Shown here piece by piece: positions 25,477-34,194 of a DNA stretch of 64,000 bases (within the stretch, counting starts at the first letter, position 1; every line of letters begins with the position of its first letter). This DNA is from Blautia sp900556555 (GTDB taxonomy: Bacteria; Bacillota; Clostridia; Lachnospirales; Lachnospiraceae): assembly GCA_964250615.1 (NCBI GenBank), contig CAXUGM010000004.1; one strand, written 5' to 3'. The notes under the pieces were generated by a model, which had not been told where the DNA came from, did not search any database, and was given only the letters and a program-made list of their open reading frames with translations. Position numbers and translations under genes: made by a program.

Positions 25477-26793
25477 ATGAAAAAAGTTGTGAAGTTTGGC
25501 GGAAGCTCTCTTGCCAGTGCAGAACAGTTTAAAAAAGTAGGAGCCATTATCCGTGCAGACGGAACCAGAAGATATGTGGTACCTTCTGCTCCTGGAAAAC
25601 GCTTTTCAGAAGATACCAAGGTGACAGATCTGTTATATGCCTGCTACCGTGCCGCAGACCAGACAAAATTCCAGGCTGTGCTTGCAGAGATCAAGAGCCG
25701 TTATCAGGAGATTATTGATGGGCTGGGGCTGACACTTTCTCTGGAGGAAGATTTTGGGGTGATTGAAGAGAACTTTAAAAACCAGATTGGTGAGGAATAT
25801 GCAGCTTCCAGAGGGGAATATCTGAATGGTAAGGTAATGGCAGCATATCTGGAATACGAATTTGTAGATCCTGCTGAAATGATCCGTTTTGACGGAAATG
25901 GCCAGTTTGATGCGGAAATCACAGAACTTCTGGTACAGAAGAGACTGAAAAACGTAGATACCGCAGTGGTTCCGGGATTCTACGGAGCCAAGGAAAATGG
26001 AGAGATCAAGACCTTTTCCAGAGGTGGTTCTGATGTGACAGGGTCCATTATCGCAGGTGCTTTAGATGTGGAGCTGTATGAAAACTGGACAGACGTATCC
26101 GGAGTCATGGTCACAGACCCGAGAATCATAAAAGATCCTAAGGTGATTGATACCATTACATACAGAGAACTTCGTGAACTTTCCTATATGGGAGCCACTG
26201 TGCTTCATGAGGATGCGATTTTCCCGGTACGTAAGGCGGGAATCCCTATTAATATTAAGAATACCAATGCGCCGGATGATCCGGGAACCATGATTGTAGA
26301 AGACACCTGTAAAAAACCACCATATACCATCACCGGTATTGCCGGAAAGAGAGGATTCTGTTCCCTGTTTATTGAAAAATCTATGATGAACTCTGAAATC
26401 GGATTTGGCCGTAAAGTTCTCCAGGTGCTGGAAGAACAGGGCATTTCCTTTGAACATGTTCCCTCCGGTATTGATACCATGACGGTGTTTATCCATCAGG
26501 ACGAATTTACAGAAAAAGAGCAGCAGGTGATCTCCGGTGTACATAAAGCAGTGAAACCAGATTACATGGAGCTGGAGTCTGATCTGGCTTTGATCGCTGT
26601 CGTAGGAAGAGGTATGAAATCCAACCGTGGTACAGCAGCAAGGATTTTTGCTGCCCTGGCTCATGCCGATGTCAATGTGAAGATGATCGACCAGGGCTCC
26701 AGTGAGCTGAATGTCATCGTCGGAGTATGTGATGAAGATTTTGAGCCTGCAATCCGTGCTATTTATGACATTTTTGTGGAAACACAACTCTAA
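25477..26793 (+). CDS. Aspartate kinase
   Basis: Phosphorylates aspartate as the first step toward lysine, threonine, methionine and diaminopimelate. The N-terminal KFGGSS (6-11), the SRGGSDVTG motif and the TDPRIIKDPKVI segment mark the kinase domain. Two ACT domains (from about 305) follow and end in VKMIDQGSSELNVIVGV. The 438-residue length and compact N terminus resemble the monofunctional class found near other anaerobes' lysine genes. AGGAGG precedes ATG 25477. No lysine riboswitch was recognised in the roughly 140-nt leader. It is the only gene of its unit, ending in the 26803 terminator. Confidence 0.92.
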   Translation: MKKVVKFGGSSLASAEQFKKVGAIIRADGTRRYVVPSAPGKRFSEDTKVTDLLYACYRAADQTKFQAVLAEIKSRYQEIIDGLGLTLSLEEDFGVIEENFKNQIGEEYAASRGEYLNGKVMAAYLEYEFVDPAEMIRFDGNGQFDAEITELLVQKRLKNVDTAVVPGFYGAKENGEIKTFSRGGSDVTGSIIAGALDVELYENWTDVSGVMVTDPRIIKDPKVIDTITYRELRELSYMGATVLHEDAIFPVRKAGIPINIKNTNAPDDPGTMIVEDTCKKPPYTITGIAGKRGFCSLFIEKSMMNSEIGFGRKVLQVLEEQGISFEHVPSGIDTMTVFIHQDEFTEKEQQVISGVHKAVKPDYMELESDLALIAVVGRGMKSNRGTAARIFAALAHADVNVKMIDQGSSELNVIVGVCDEDFEPAIRAIYDIFVETQL

Positions 26794-26802
26794 AGAATTT
26801 AT

Positions 26803-26843
26803 AAAAAACTGGTTTTCTATTGACAAAGAGGACCAGTTTTTTT
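26803..26843 (+). terminator. Aspartate kinase terminator overlapping next promoter
   Basis: AAAAAACTGGT (26803-26813) pairs with ACCAGTTTTTTT (26832-26843). The loop carries the TTGACA -35 of the GntR promoter, and the T-run runs directly into its TATAAT -10. Confidence 0.8.
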
Positions 26844-26848
26844 ATAAT
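26820..26848 (+). promoter_or_regulatory. Consensus promoter of GntR-ABC operon
   Basis: TTGACA (26820-26825), 17 nt, TATAAT (26843-26848). Both hexamers are perfect, so tight repression by the operator just downstream is expected. Confidence 0.9.
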
Positions 26849-26852
26849 TTAA

Positions 26853-26875
26853 GTGTACTAAGACACATAGTACAC
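26853..26875 (+). promoter_or_regulatory. Probable operator of the GntR/YtrA-type regulator
   Basis: GTGTACTA (26853-26860) and TAGTACAC (26868-26875) form a perfect 8-bp inverted repeat with a 7-nt spacer, positioned at the transcription start just after the -10. Its place right before the GntR gene suggests autorepression; the binding itself is inferred. Confidence 0.75.
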
Positions 26876-26918
26876 ACAAGACACAAGGAATACAGTGACC
26901 GGGAAAGGAGGAAAAAGG

Positions 26919-27290
26919 TTGATTGTAATTGATTATCAGAACCGGAAGCCTATTTACGAACAGGTAGTGGAGCGGTTTCAAAAGCTGATCGTGACAGGTG
27001 CATTGGAGCCGGATACTCAGATGCCTTCTGTGCGGGCACTTGCTACAGAACTTGCCATTAACCCCAATACCATACAAAAAGCCTATACGATTCTGGAACA
27101 GAGAGGATTTATCTATCCGGTGAAAGGACGTGGGAATTTTGTTTCAGGAAATCAGGAGCTGAAAGAGCAGCAGAAAGTTGTATTTTTCCAGAAATTGGGA
27201 AGTCTCATAAAGGAAGGGAAGGAAATCGGAGTTTCAAAGGAACTTTGCATTCAGAAGACAGCAGAGTTCTATGAGGAGGGCAGAACATGA
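26919..27290 (+). CDS. GntR-family regulator, YtrA subfamily
   Basis: A 123-residue repressor. The winged helix-turn-helix covers residues 1-75 (PIYEQVVERFQKLIVTG, PSVRALATELAINPNTIQKA, GFIYPVKGRGNFV) and only a short helical tail follows, the YtrA pattern in which ABC-transporter operons are controlled. The TTG start at 26919 is chosen because AGGAGG lies 8 nt upstream and the family N terminus begins there. An upstream in-frame start would place the ribosome site inside the coding region. It overlaps the ABC gene by 4 nt (ATGA). Confidence 0.9.
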   Translation: MIVIDYQNRKPIYEQVVERFQKLIVTGALEPDTQMPSVRALATELAINPNTIQKAYTILEQRGFIYPVKGRGNFVSGNQELKEQQKVVFFQKLGSLIKEGKEIGVSKELCIQKTAEFYEEGRT

Positions 27291-28189
27291 TAAAAACAGA
27301 GAATTTGTGTAAAGCATTTGGCAAGCTTCAGGCGGTTCATAATGTTACACTTTCGATAGCAGATAACTGCATTTTTGGATTAGCCGGTACCAATGGCGCA
27401 GGAAAAAGTACCCTGCTCCGTATGCTTTCCGGTGTATTGAAACAGGATAGTGGAAAAATTTCCATTGATGACAGAGAGGTCTATGAAAATCCAGAGGTGA
27501 AAGAAGATATATTCTTTTTGCCGGACACAGCGTATTTTTTCCAGAATGCGACCATGAAAGATATGGCAGATTATTATTCCATGTATTATCCAAGATATGA
27601 CAAGGACAGATTCCATAAACTGGTAAAGAATCTGGGATTGGATGAAAAGCGGAAAATCAGCACCTTTTCCAAGGGAATGAAGAGGCAGGCTTCTTTGCTC
27701 CTGGGTGTTTGTTCAGGAACCAAATATTTATTCTGTGATGAAACTTTTGACGGGCTGGATCCTGTCATGCGGCAGGCAGCCAAAAGTATCCTGGCCTATG
27801 AGGTGACAGAACGGGAATTTACCCCGGTGATTGCTTCTCATAATCTGCGGGAGCTGGAAGATATCTGTGACCATGTGGGATTGTTACACAAAGGAGGCGT
27901 ACTGCTCTCTAAAGATGTGGAAGAAATGAAACTACAGATTCACAAAGTGCAATGTGTGATTCCTGAAATACAGGATGAAGAAAAACTGCTAGGAGAACTT
28001 GATGTACTGCAAATGGAGAAAAGGCTGTCCCTGCTCACCATGGTAGTCAGGGGAAGCCATGACGAGATTATGACAAAGATTCAGGAGAAACATCCTTTGT
28101 TTGCAGAGGCAATTCCACTTACATTAGAAGAAATTTTTATCAGTGAAACGGAGGTAGCTGGATATGACATCAAAAAATTATTTATGTAA
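27287..28189 (+). CDS. ABC transporter ATP-binding protein
   Basis: A 300-residue nucleotide-binding subunit. Walker A GTNGAGKST is at 34-42, Walker B is in FCDETFDGLDP and the H-loop is in IASHNLRELED. The signature motif is the degenerate FSKGMKRQ rather than LSGGQ, common in the YtrB/YxlF type exporters. The last ~80 residues are an extra C-terminal domain. It is coupled to the regulator upstream and the permease downstream (26-nt overlap). The exported substrate is unknown; YtrA-controlled systems often respond to cell-wall stress. Confidence 0.9.
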   Translation: MIKTENLCKAFGKLQAVHNVTLSIADNCIFGLAGTNGAGKSTLLRMLSGVLKQDSGKISIDDREVYENPEVKEDIFFLPDTAYFFQNATMKDMADYYSMYYPRYDKDRFHKLVKNLGLDEKRKISTFSKGMKRQASLLLGVCSGTKYLFCDETFDGLDPVMRQAAKSILAYEVTEREFTPVIASHNLRELEDICDHVGLLHKGGVLLSKDVEEMKLQIHKVQCVIPEIQDEEKLLGELDVLQMEKRLSLLTMVVRGSHDEIMTKIQEKHPLFAEAIPLTLEEIFISETEVAGYDIKKLFM

Positions 28190-30236
28190 AAGTATTAAAG
28201 ACAATATCCGGAGAAACATGTTTCTTACCATCCTGATTTCACTGGCACTTTTGGTAGTTTTTCCGGTTTATTGTATTACCAGCATGGAAGGTGCAGGTCA
28301 TATAGAAGCGTATATGGGATTTGACGGCTACCAGAGAATGCTGCTTCGCTGCATAGGCCCGGACAGCCCGGCAAGTATCGTGGTAGTGGCTGCTGCGGTT
28401 TTATATGCACTGTTAGGGTTTGGATATCTGTATTCCGGAGAGAAAACAGATTTTTACCACAGCCTTCCCATGAAAAGAGAAGCTCTTTATCTGGTATCTC
28501 TGGTAAGCAGTCTTATCAGTTTTGTGGTTCCCTATCTGGTTTCCATTGGAATGGCTTACATGATTGGCATGGTGAGTGGGGGAAATTCTCCTTATGTACT
28601 GAAAATCACCATAATGACCATTGGACTGCATCTGCTGTACTTTCTGGTATTTTATACAGGTGCAGTGTTAGCAATACTTCTCACAGGAAACTTGTTTACC
28701 GGAGCACTGGGCTTTGCTGGGATTATGTCCTATGGACTGATTCTGGATGCCGCAGTTACTCATATGAATAGTCGCTTTTTCCATACTCTCAGTGTAGAGT
28801 CTCCACAGTTTACCTCCTGGTTTTTGTCACCGGTTGTTGTATATATTAATTCCTGTGTAAGCGGCGCAAATCTGGCGGAAATGTGGAGCGGACAAGGAGT
28901 TTTAAGAGGCAGCGGTATTGTAGAACATTACAGAAATGGAATGATTTATGGCGTGGTTATGCTGGTGATACTTTTGGGGCTTAATATCTGGATTTATAAG
29001 ATTCGCCCATCAGAAAGCTATCACAAAGCCATTGCTTTTCCAAAACTGGAGCCAGTGATTAAAGTGTGCAGCGTGGTTCCCATATCTCTTCTGGCAGGTC
29101 TGATGTTCAGTGCGGAGGTGAAGCATGTTTTTCTATGGATGGTAGTTGGAACAGTGGTATCTGCTCTGGTGCTTTCCGCAGCATTTGATTTCCTGTACAC
29201 ACTGGATATCAGAAACTGTATCAAGCCGAAAGTGACAGATGGCATCATTTTAGCCGTACTGGCACTGGTGGTCACAGGATACCGGATGGATATTACAGGT
29301 GTAGATTCTTTCCTGCCGGATAAGGACAAGATTGAAACCATGTCTGTACAGTTAAATAGCATTAGCGATACATTTAGCTACCCGGAAGGATATTATGGAA
29401 GGGATGTACTGAATGAGGACAGACTGGAATCTTTTGATTCTGTTTACCAGCTAGCCAAAACAGGAGTTTCGTATTATAAACAGAATGATGGTAATGAGGA
29501 AGGCCAGATCATGGTTGACGTTGACGTTGCATTCCACATGAAATCAGGAAAAACTGTATATCGGAACTATTATATTCCAGAAACAGAAGAGGCATTGAAA
29601 GCCATTGAAGAAATCTACGATGACTGGGATTACAGAGAAAAAATCATGCCTACTTACTATGCCACAGCAGAAGATATCGACTTCCTTTACGTGATTGACC
29701 ATATGGGAAGAAGGATGCAGATGGATGTTCCTCAAGATAAACTGGAGATTCTTTATAAAACCTATAAAAATGAATTGGAGTCCATGACATTTTCTGAGAG
29801 CAGCAAGCAGCGTGTGATTGGCTATATCAGTGCGGAACAGAAGAGGCAGGATAGTTATAGCAGGGAAGATTATATGGCTACCTGGGATCTTCCGGTATAT
29901 GAAGGGTTTGAGGAGACAAGAGCCATGCTGGAAGAGCCTGGATATCCGATCAGTGATACCATTCCGGCAGAGGAGGTTTTAAGAATCCGGCTTACCAGTT
30001 CGGATGACATGGGAAATACGGAAGGGGAAGTCATTCTGGAAAAGAAAGAAGATATGGAACGCATCCTGGAGGCATTATCTTATGGAGATGGCCGTTACAG
30101 GGTAGGCAGCCCTATGGAATATGGGGTCAATGTAGAGATTACCTGGAATGACAGATTCAAGGAACAGTGGAGACCGTTATATCTTATGAACAACGGAACA
30201 GTGGATGATATTTTAAAAGAATTGCATATTGACTAA
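28164..30236 (+). CDS. ABC-2 type permease with large C-terminal soluble domain
   Basis: The N-terminal ~400 residues hold about eight hydrophobic segments (the first at about 19-40, the last near 385-400). A hydrophilic domain of about 290 residues rich in Glu, Asp and Tyr then runs to the end at 690. By topology it is probably outside the membrane. GGAGG precedes ATG 28164, inside the ATPase gene. I recognise the family only as ABC-2-like in this context, and the soluble domain matches nothing I can name with confidence. A strong terminator follows. Confidence 0.75.
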   Translation: MTSKNYLCKSIKDNIRRNMFLTILISLALLVVFPVYCITSMEGAGHIEAYMGFDGYQRMLLRCIGPDSPASIVVVAAAVLYALLGFGYLYSGEKTDFYHSLPMKREALYLVSLVSSLISFVVPYLVSIGMAYMIGMVSGGNSPYVLKITIMTIGLHLLYFLVFYTGAVLAILLTGNLFTGALGFAGIMSYGLILDAAVTHMNSRFFHTLSVESPQFTSWFLSPVVVYINSCVSGANLAEMWSGQGVLRGSGIVEHYRNGMIYGVVMLVILLGLNIWIYKIRPSESYHKAIAFPKLEPVIKVCSVVPISLLAGLMFSAEVKHVFLWMVVGTVVSALVLSAAFDFLYTLDIRNCIKPKVTDGIILAVLALVVTGYRMDITGVDSFLPDKDKIETMSVQLNSISDTFSYPEGYYGRDVLNEDRLESFDSVYQLAKTGVSYYKQNDGNEEGQIMVDVDVAFHMKSGKTVYRNYYIPETEEALKAIEEIYDDWDYREKIMPTYYATAEDIDFLYVIDHMGRRMQMDVPQDKLEILYKTYKNELESMTFSESSKQRVIGYISAEQKRQDSYSREDYMATWDLPVYEGFEETRAMLEEPGYPISDTIPAEEVLRIRLTSSDDMGNTEGEVILEKKEDMERILEALSYGDGRYRVGSPMEYGVNVEITWNDRFKEQWRPLYLMNNGTVDDILKELHID

Positions 30237-30254
30237 CCGTTTGCATAAAACAGA

Positions 30255-30282
30255 GGGCGCCCTGATAAAAGGGGCGCTTTTT
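30255..30282 (+). terminator. Terminator after ABC exporter
   Basis: GCGCCC (30257-30262) pairs with GGGCGC (30272-30277), followed by TTTTT. Confidence 0.8.
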
Positions 30283-30330
30283 CTGATTCAAAGAGCAGAA
30301 AGGGAAGCTGTCTGCAGTGCCTATTAGCCG

Positions 30331-30360
30331 TTGACAAGAGGCTCTCAGGAAGGGTAAAAT
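30331..30360 (+). promoter_or_regulatory. Promoter of the ArsR-like regulator
   Basis: TTGACA (30331-30336), 18 nt, TAAAAT (30355-30360), 41 nt before the start codon. Confidence 0.75.
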
Positions 30361-30400
30361 AAACATATAAGATGTTCGAAAACAACGAGGATGGAACAAA

Positions 30401-31321
30401 ATGAGCAGATTATTAAAGTTAGAAAACGAAAAAGAATTAATGGCACTTGGAAAGGCATTGTCTTCTGAGAGCAGGATCAAAATATTAGAGCTTTTGCAGG
30501 ACGGGCCTCTCTGTGTCAATGATATTGCGGAAATCCTTGGGATTCCTGCTTCTTCTGCTGCCCTGAATATCCGGGTATTGGAGGAGGCGGAGCTGATCCG
30601 CACAGAATTAAAGCCAGGAGTCCGGGGCTCTATGAAATTGTGCATCCCTCAGGAATTTCAGGTGATGCTGGATCTGGAAAAGAAAGAAGAACAGACAGAA
30701 GAAGTGATTTCCATGCCGGTAGGAAGCTATGTGGATTACCGGATCACACCCACCTGTGGAATGGTCAATGACGATGAATATATTGACGGTGAGGATGAAC
30801 CAAGATGTTTTTATGATCCCAGAAGAATCAGTGCGAAGCTGGTCTGGTTTTCTTCCGGTTATCTGGAATACCGTTTTCCCAATGCGGGGATGCAGAAGGC
30901 AGAGGTAAAATCCTTGGAATTTTCCGCAGAGCTTTGCTCAGAGACTGCGGACTATGATCTGGACTGCCCTTCTGACATTACCCTGTGGATCAATGGGTTT
31001 GAGGCCGGAACCTGGAACTGTCCTTCTGATTTTGGAGGAAGGAGAGGAAAACTGAATCCTGACTGGTGGGAGGACAAGAACACTCAGTATGGAAACCTGA
31101 AACGCTGGTATATTGATGAGAGCGGGACATATCTGGACGGGGAGCAGGTAAGTGCCATGGGGATTCATGAATATCGTCTGGCAGAAGGCGCCTATATCTC
31201 TGTGAAAATCGGCATCAAGGAGGATGCAGAGCATATTGGAGGGGTGAATATTTTCGGCAGTACTTTTGGCGATTATCCACAGGATCTGGTCATGAAAGTG
31301 AAATATGAAAAGAATTTCTAA
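30401..31321 (+). CDS. ArsR-like winged-helix regulator with large C-terminal domain
   Basis: The first ~95 residues are an ArsR-type winged helix (ALGKALSSESRIKILELLQ, CVNDIAEILGIPASSAALNI, LEEAELIRTELKPG). The next ~200 residues are not ArsR. They are rich in Trp, Tyr and Asp with a beta-strand pattern (ISAKLVWFSSGYLEYRFPN; LWINGFEAGTWNCPSDFGG; GGVNIFGSTFGDYPQDL), which suggests a jelly-roll ligand-binding domain, perhaps for a sugar. No cysteine metal site typical of ArsR/SmtB is visible in the DNA-binding part. It lies directly upstream of galK-galT in the same direction but behind its own promoter. Control of gal genes is a guess from position. Confidence 0.8.
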   Translation: MSRLLKLENEKELMALGKALSSESRIKILELLQDGPLCVNDIAEILGIPASSAALNIRVLEEAELIRTELKPGVRGSMKLCIPQEFQVMLDLEKKEEQTEEVISMPVGSYVDYRITPTCGMVNDDEYIDGEDEPRCFYDPRRISAKLVWFSSGYLEYRFPNAGMQKAEVKSLEFSAELCSETADYDLDCPSDITLWINGFEAGTWNCPSDFGGRRGKLNPDWWEDKNTQYGNLKRWYIDESGTYLDGEQVSAMGIHEYRLAEGAYISVKIGIKEDAEHIGGVNIFGSTFGDYPQDLVMKVKYEKNF

Positions 31322-31328
31322 AAAGGAC

Positions 31329-31356
31329 TTTACAAGCAGGATTTCTGTGTTATAAT
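31329..31356 (+). promoter_or_regulatory. Promoter of galKT
   Basis: TTTACA (31329-31334), 16 nt, TATAAT (31351-31356), just after the regulator stop. The leader of about 70 nt is very AT-rich. Confidence 0.75.
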
Positions 31357-31430
31357 CACAATATAAACAGAAAAAATGAATTGAAACATGAAATATGTTT
31401 TAAAAATAAAATTAACGGGAGGGTAATAAA

Positions 31431-32600
31431 ATGCAGCAAAAATTATTGGAGAAATTTCAGGAGTTGTTCGGTGGCGAAGGTGATATCCGTTCTTACTTCT
31501 CACCAGGCCGTGTGAACCTGATCGGTGAGCACACAGATTACAACGGAGGACACGTATTTCCATGTGCTCTTACCGTTGGTACTTACGGAATTGCAAGAAA
31601 AAGAGAAGACCGTAAAATCCGCTTTTACTCTGAAAATTTCAGTAGATTAGGTGTGTTTGAGACAAGTCTGGATGACCTGGTTTACCATGAGGAAGCAAAC
31701 TGGACCAATTATCCAAAGGGCGTAGTATGGGCATTCAAAGAGAAAGGTTATGTGGCAGATACTGGGTTTGATTTAGTCATGTACGGAAATATTCCAAATG
31801 GTTCCGGGCTTTCTTCTTCTGCTTCTGTAGAACTTCTGATGGGTGTGATCCTGGTTGATATGTTCGGTTTTGAAGGCCTGTCTATGATTGACCTGGCACT
31901 TTTTGGACAGTATGCAGAGAATAAATTCAATGGCATGAACTGTGGTATCATGGATCAGTTTGCCATTGCTATGGGAAAAGAAAATCAGGCAATCTTCCTG
32001 GATACTGCTGATTTAAGTTATGAATATGCTCCAATCAAAATGAAAGGTGCAAAGATTGTCATTGCAGCAAGTAACAAGAAGAGAAAACTGACAGATTCCA
32101 AGTACAATGAACGCCGTGCAGAGTGTGAAGAAGCATTGGCTGATATTCAGAAACAGATGGATATTAAAGCTCTGGGAGATTTGACAGAAGAGCAGTTTGA
32201 AGAAGTGAAGGATGCTGTGAAGAATCCGGTGTGCCGCAAACGTGCAAAACATGCGGTATATGAAAACCAGAGAACCATCAAAGCCGTTGCTGCCTTAAAA
32301 GCAGGGGATTTAGAGACCTTCGGCAAACTGATGAATGCATCTCATGTTTCCTTGAGAGATGACTACGAAGTAACAGGTAAGGAACTGGATACTTTAGTAG
32401 AAACTGCATGGAAGCAGGAAGGTGTTATTGGTTCCCGTATGACAGGAGCAGGATTCGGTGGCTGTACTGTCAGCATTGTAAAAGAAGAAGCTATTGATGA
32501 TTTTATTAAAAATGTAGGCGAAATTTACGAAAAAGAGATTGGCTATGCAGCAGATTTTTATGTAGTGGAAATCGGAGACGGAAGCAGAAGAATCGGATAA
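31431..32600 (+). CDS. galK: Galactokinase
   Basis: A GHMP kinase that phosphorylates galactose at C1 in the Leloir pathway. The galactokinase signature GRVNLIGEHTDYNGG is at 26-40, the ATP loop PNGSGLSSSASVE follows and the C-terminal GAGFGGCTVSIV motif closes the fold. The 389-residue length is standard. A GGGAGGG site precedes the ATG. galT follows after 15 nt, so the two are cotranscribed. galE and mutarotase are not in the window. Confidence 0.96.
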   Translation: MQQKLLEKFQELFGGEGDIRSYFSPGRVNLIGEHTDYNGGHVFPCALTVGTYGIARKREDRKIRFYSENFSRLGVFETSLDDLVYHEEANWTNYPKGVVWAFKEKGYVADTGFDLVMYGNIPNGSGLSSSASVELLMGVILVDMFGFEGLSMIDLALFGQYAENKFNGMNCGIMDQFAIAMGKENQAIFLDTADLSYEYAPIKMKGAKIVIAASNKKRKLTDSKYNERRAECEEALADIQKQMDIKALGDLTEEQFEEVKDAVKNPVCRKRAKHAVYENQRTIKAVAALKAGDLETFGKLMNASHVSLRDDYEVTGKELDTLVETAWKQEGVIGSRMTGAGFGGCTVSIVKEEAIDDFIKNVGEIYEKEIGYAADFYVVEIGDGSRRIG

Positions 32601-32615
32601 AGAGAGGGCAGAAGC

Positions 32616-34106
32616 ATGTTAAATAAAAATATCAGAGATTTAGTTGCTTATGGAATGAAAACAGGATTAGTACCTGCCTGTGAAAAAAATTACACCACAA
32701 ATCTTCTGCTGGATTTATTCCACGAGGATGAGTATGAAGAGCCTGTGGAAGAACCGGTTTGTGAAGAACTGGAACTGATCTTAAAGGAATTGTTAGATGA
32801 AGCAGTAAAAAGAGGAATTATTGAAGACAGTATCGGATACCGTGATCTTTTTGATACAAAAATCATGAATTGTCTTATGCCAAGACCTGCACAGGTACAG
32901 GAAACTTTCTGGAAGAAATATGAAGAAAGCCCACAGACAGCTACCGATTATTTCTATAAACTGAGCCAGGACAGTGATTATATCCGCCGTTACCGGATTA
33001 AGAAAGATAGAAAATGGACGGTAGACAGTGATTACGGCACCATTGATATCACCATTAATCTCTCAAAACCGGAGAAAGATCCAAAAGCCATTGCAGCAGC
33101 TAAAAATGCGAAGCAGAGCAGCTATCCGAAGTGTCTTCTCTGTATGGAAAACGAGGGGTATGCAGGCAGAATGAATCATCCTGCAAGAGAAAATCACAGA
33201 ATCATTCCGATTACAGTCAATGACTGCCCATGGGGATTCCAGTATTCTCCGTATGTATATTATAATGAACACTGTATTGTCTTTAATGGACAGCATGTGC
33301 CAATGAAGATTGAGAGAAATACCTTTGTAAAATTGTTTGATTTTGTAAAATTGTTCCCTCATTATTTCCTTGGCTCCAATGCAGACCTTCCGATCGTCGG
33401 CGGTTCTATTCTGAGCCATGATCATTTCCAGGGCGGTCATTATACTTTTGCTATGGAAACAGCTCCTATGGAAGAAATGGTGACAATTCCGGGATACGAA
33501 GATGTGGAAGCTGGAATTGTAAAATGGCCTCTTTCTGTTCTCCGAATCCGCAGTAAAGACGAAAAACGTCTGATTGATCTGGCAAGCCATGTACTGGAAG
33601 TGTGGAGAGGTTATACAGATGAAGAAGCATTTGTTTTCGCAGAAACGGACGGAGAGCCTCACAATACCATTACACCAATCGCAAGGAAGAAAGGGGAATT
33701 CTTCGAGCTGGATCTGACACTTAGAAACAATATCACCACCAAAGAGCATCCTCTTGGTGTATACCATCCACATGCTCAGTACCATCATATTAAGAAAGAA
33801 AATATTGGTCTGATTGAAGTTATGGGACTTGCGGTGCTTCCTGCAAGACTAAAAACAGAACTGGAACTGCTGGGAGAATATTTAGTAGAAGGAAAAGACC
33901 CGGCAGAACATGAGTTATTAGAAAAACATGCGGTATGGGTAAAGGAATTCCTTCCAAAATACGAATCCATCACAAAAGAAAATGTTATGGATATCCTTCA
34001 GGAAGAAGTGGGACAGGTATTTGTCCATGTTCTGGAGGATGCAGGAGTATATAAATGTACAGAAGAAGGAAGAAAGGCATTTAAACGCTTCCTTGCTGCA
34101 CTGTAA
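32616..34106 (+). CDS. galT: UDP-glucose:hexose-1-phosphate uridylyltransferase, class II
   Basis: Exchanges the UDP group between UDP-glucose and galactose-1-phosphate. At 496 residues it belongs to the long Firmicutes class II rather than the ~350-residue E. coli class I. Recognisable segments are CLLCMENEGYAGRMNHPARENHR, the SPYVYYNEHCI stretch and the SHDHFQGGHY histidine block that forms the active site. It is the second gene of the galKT unit; a terminator follows at 34118. Confidence 0.95.
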   Translation: MLNKNIRDLVAYGMKTGLVPACEKNYTTNLLLDLFHEDEYEEPVEEPVCEELELILKELLDEAVKRGIIEDSIGYRDLFDTKIMNCLMPRPAQVQETFWKKYEESPQTATDYFYKLSQDSDYIRRYRIKKDRKWTVDSDYGTIDITINLSKPEKDPKAIAAAKNAKQSSYPKCLLCMENEGYAGRMNHPARENHRIIPITVNDCPWGFQYSPYVYYNEHCIVFNGQHVPMKIERNTFVKLFDFVKLFPHYFLGSNADLPIVGGSILSHDHFQGGHYTFAMETAPMEEMVTIPGYEDVEAGIVKWPLSVLRIRSKDEKRLIDLASHVLEVWRGYTDEEAFVFAETDGEPHNTITPIARKKGEFFELDLTLRNNITTKEHPLGVYHPHAQYHHIKKENIGLIEVMGLAVLPARLKTELELLGEYLVEGKDPAEHELLEKHAVWVKEFLPKYESITKENVMDILQEEVGQVFVHVLEDAGVYKCTEEGRKAFKRFLAAL

Positions 34107-34117
34107 GTAAGAAAACG

Positions 34118-34146
34118 AAAAAGATAGGCGTCTGCCTGTCTTTTTT
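34118..34146 (+). terminator. Terminator after galT
   Basis: AAAAAGATAGGC (34118-34129) pairs with GCCTGTCTTTTT around a 4-nt loop, then a T-run. Confidence 0.85.
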
Positions 34147-34156
34147 GTTTTAACTA

Positions 34157-34165
34157 TGCTATAAT
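34157..34165 (+). promoter_or_regulatory. Extended -10 promoter before thioesterase gene
   Basis: TGCTATAAT is a perfect extended -10 (TGnTATAAT). No good -35 is present at the right distance, since that position falls in the galT terminator. Confidence 0.55.
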
Positions 34166-34194
34166 AGTTCCACGATAAAAGAAAAAGTGGTGAA

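Noticed and set aside
26062..26826. A 254-codon - strand frame opposite aspartate kinase
   Set aside because: It overlaps the aspartokinase gene and its terminator. The peptide has no recognisable domain.
33063..33788. A 241-codon - strand frame opposite galT
   Set aside because: Shadow of galT, no family match and no translation signal.
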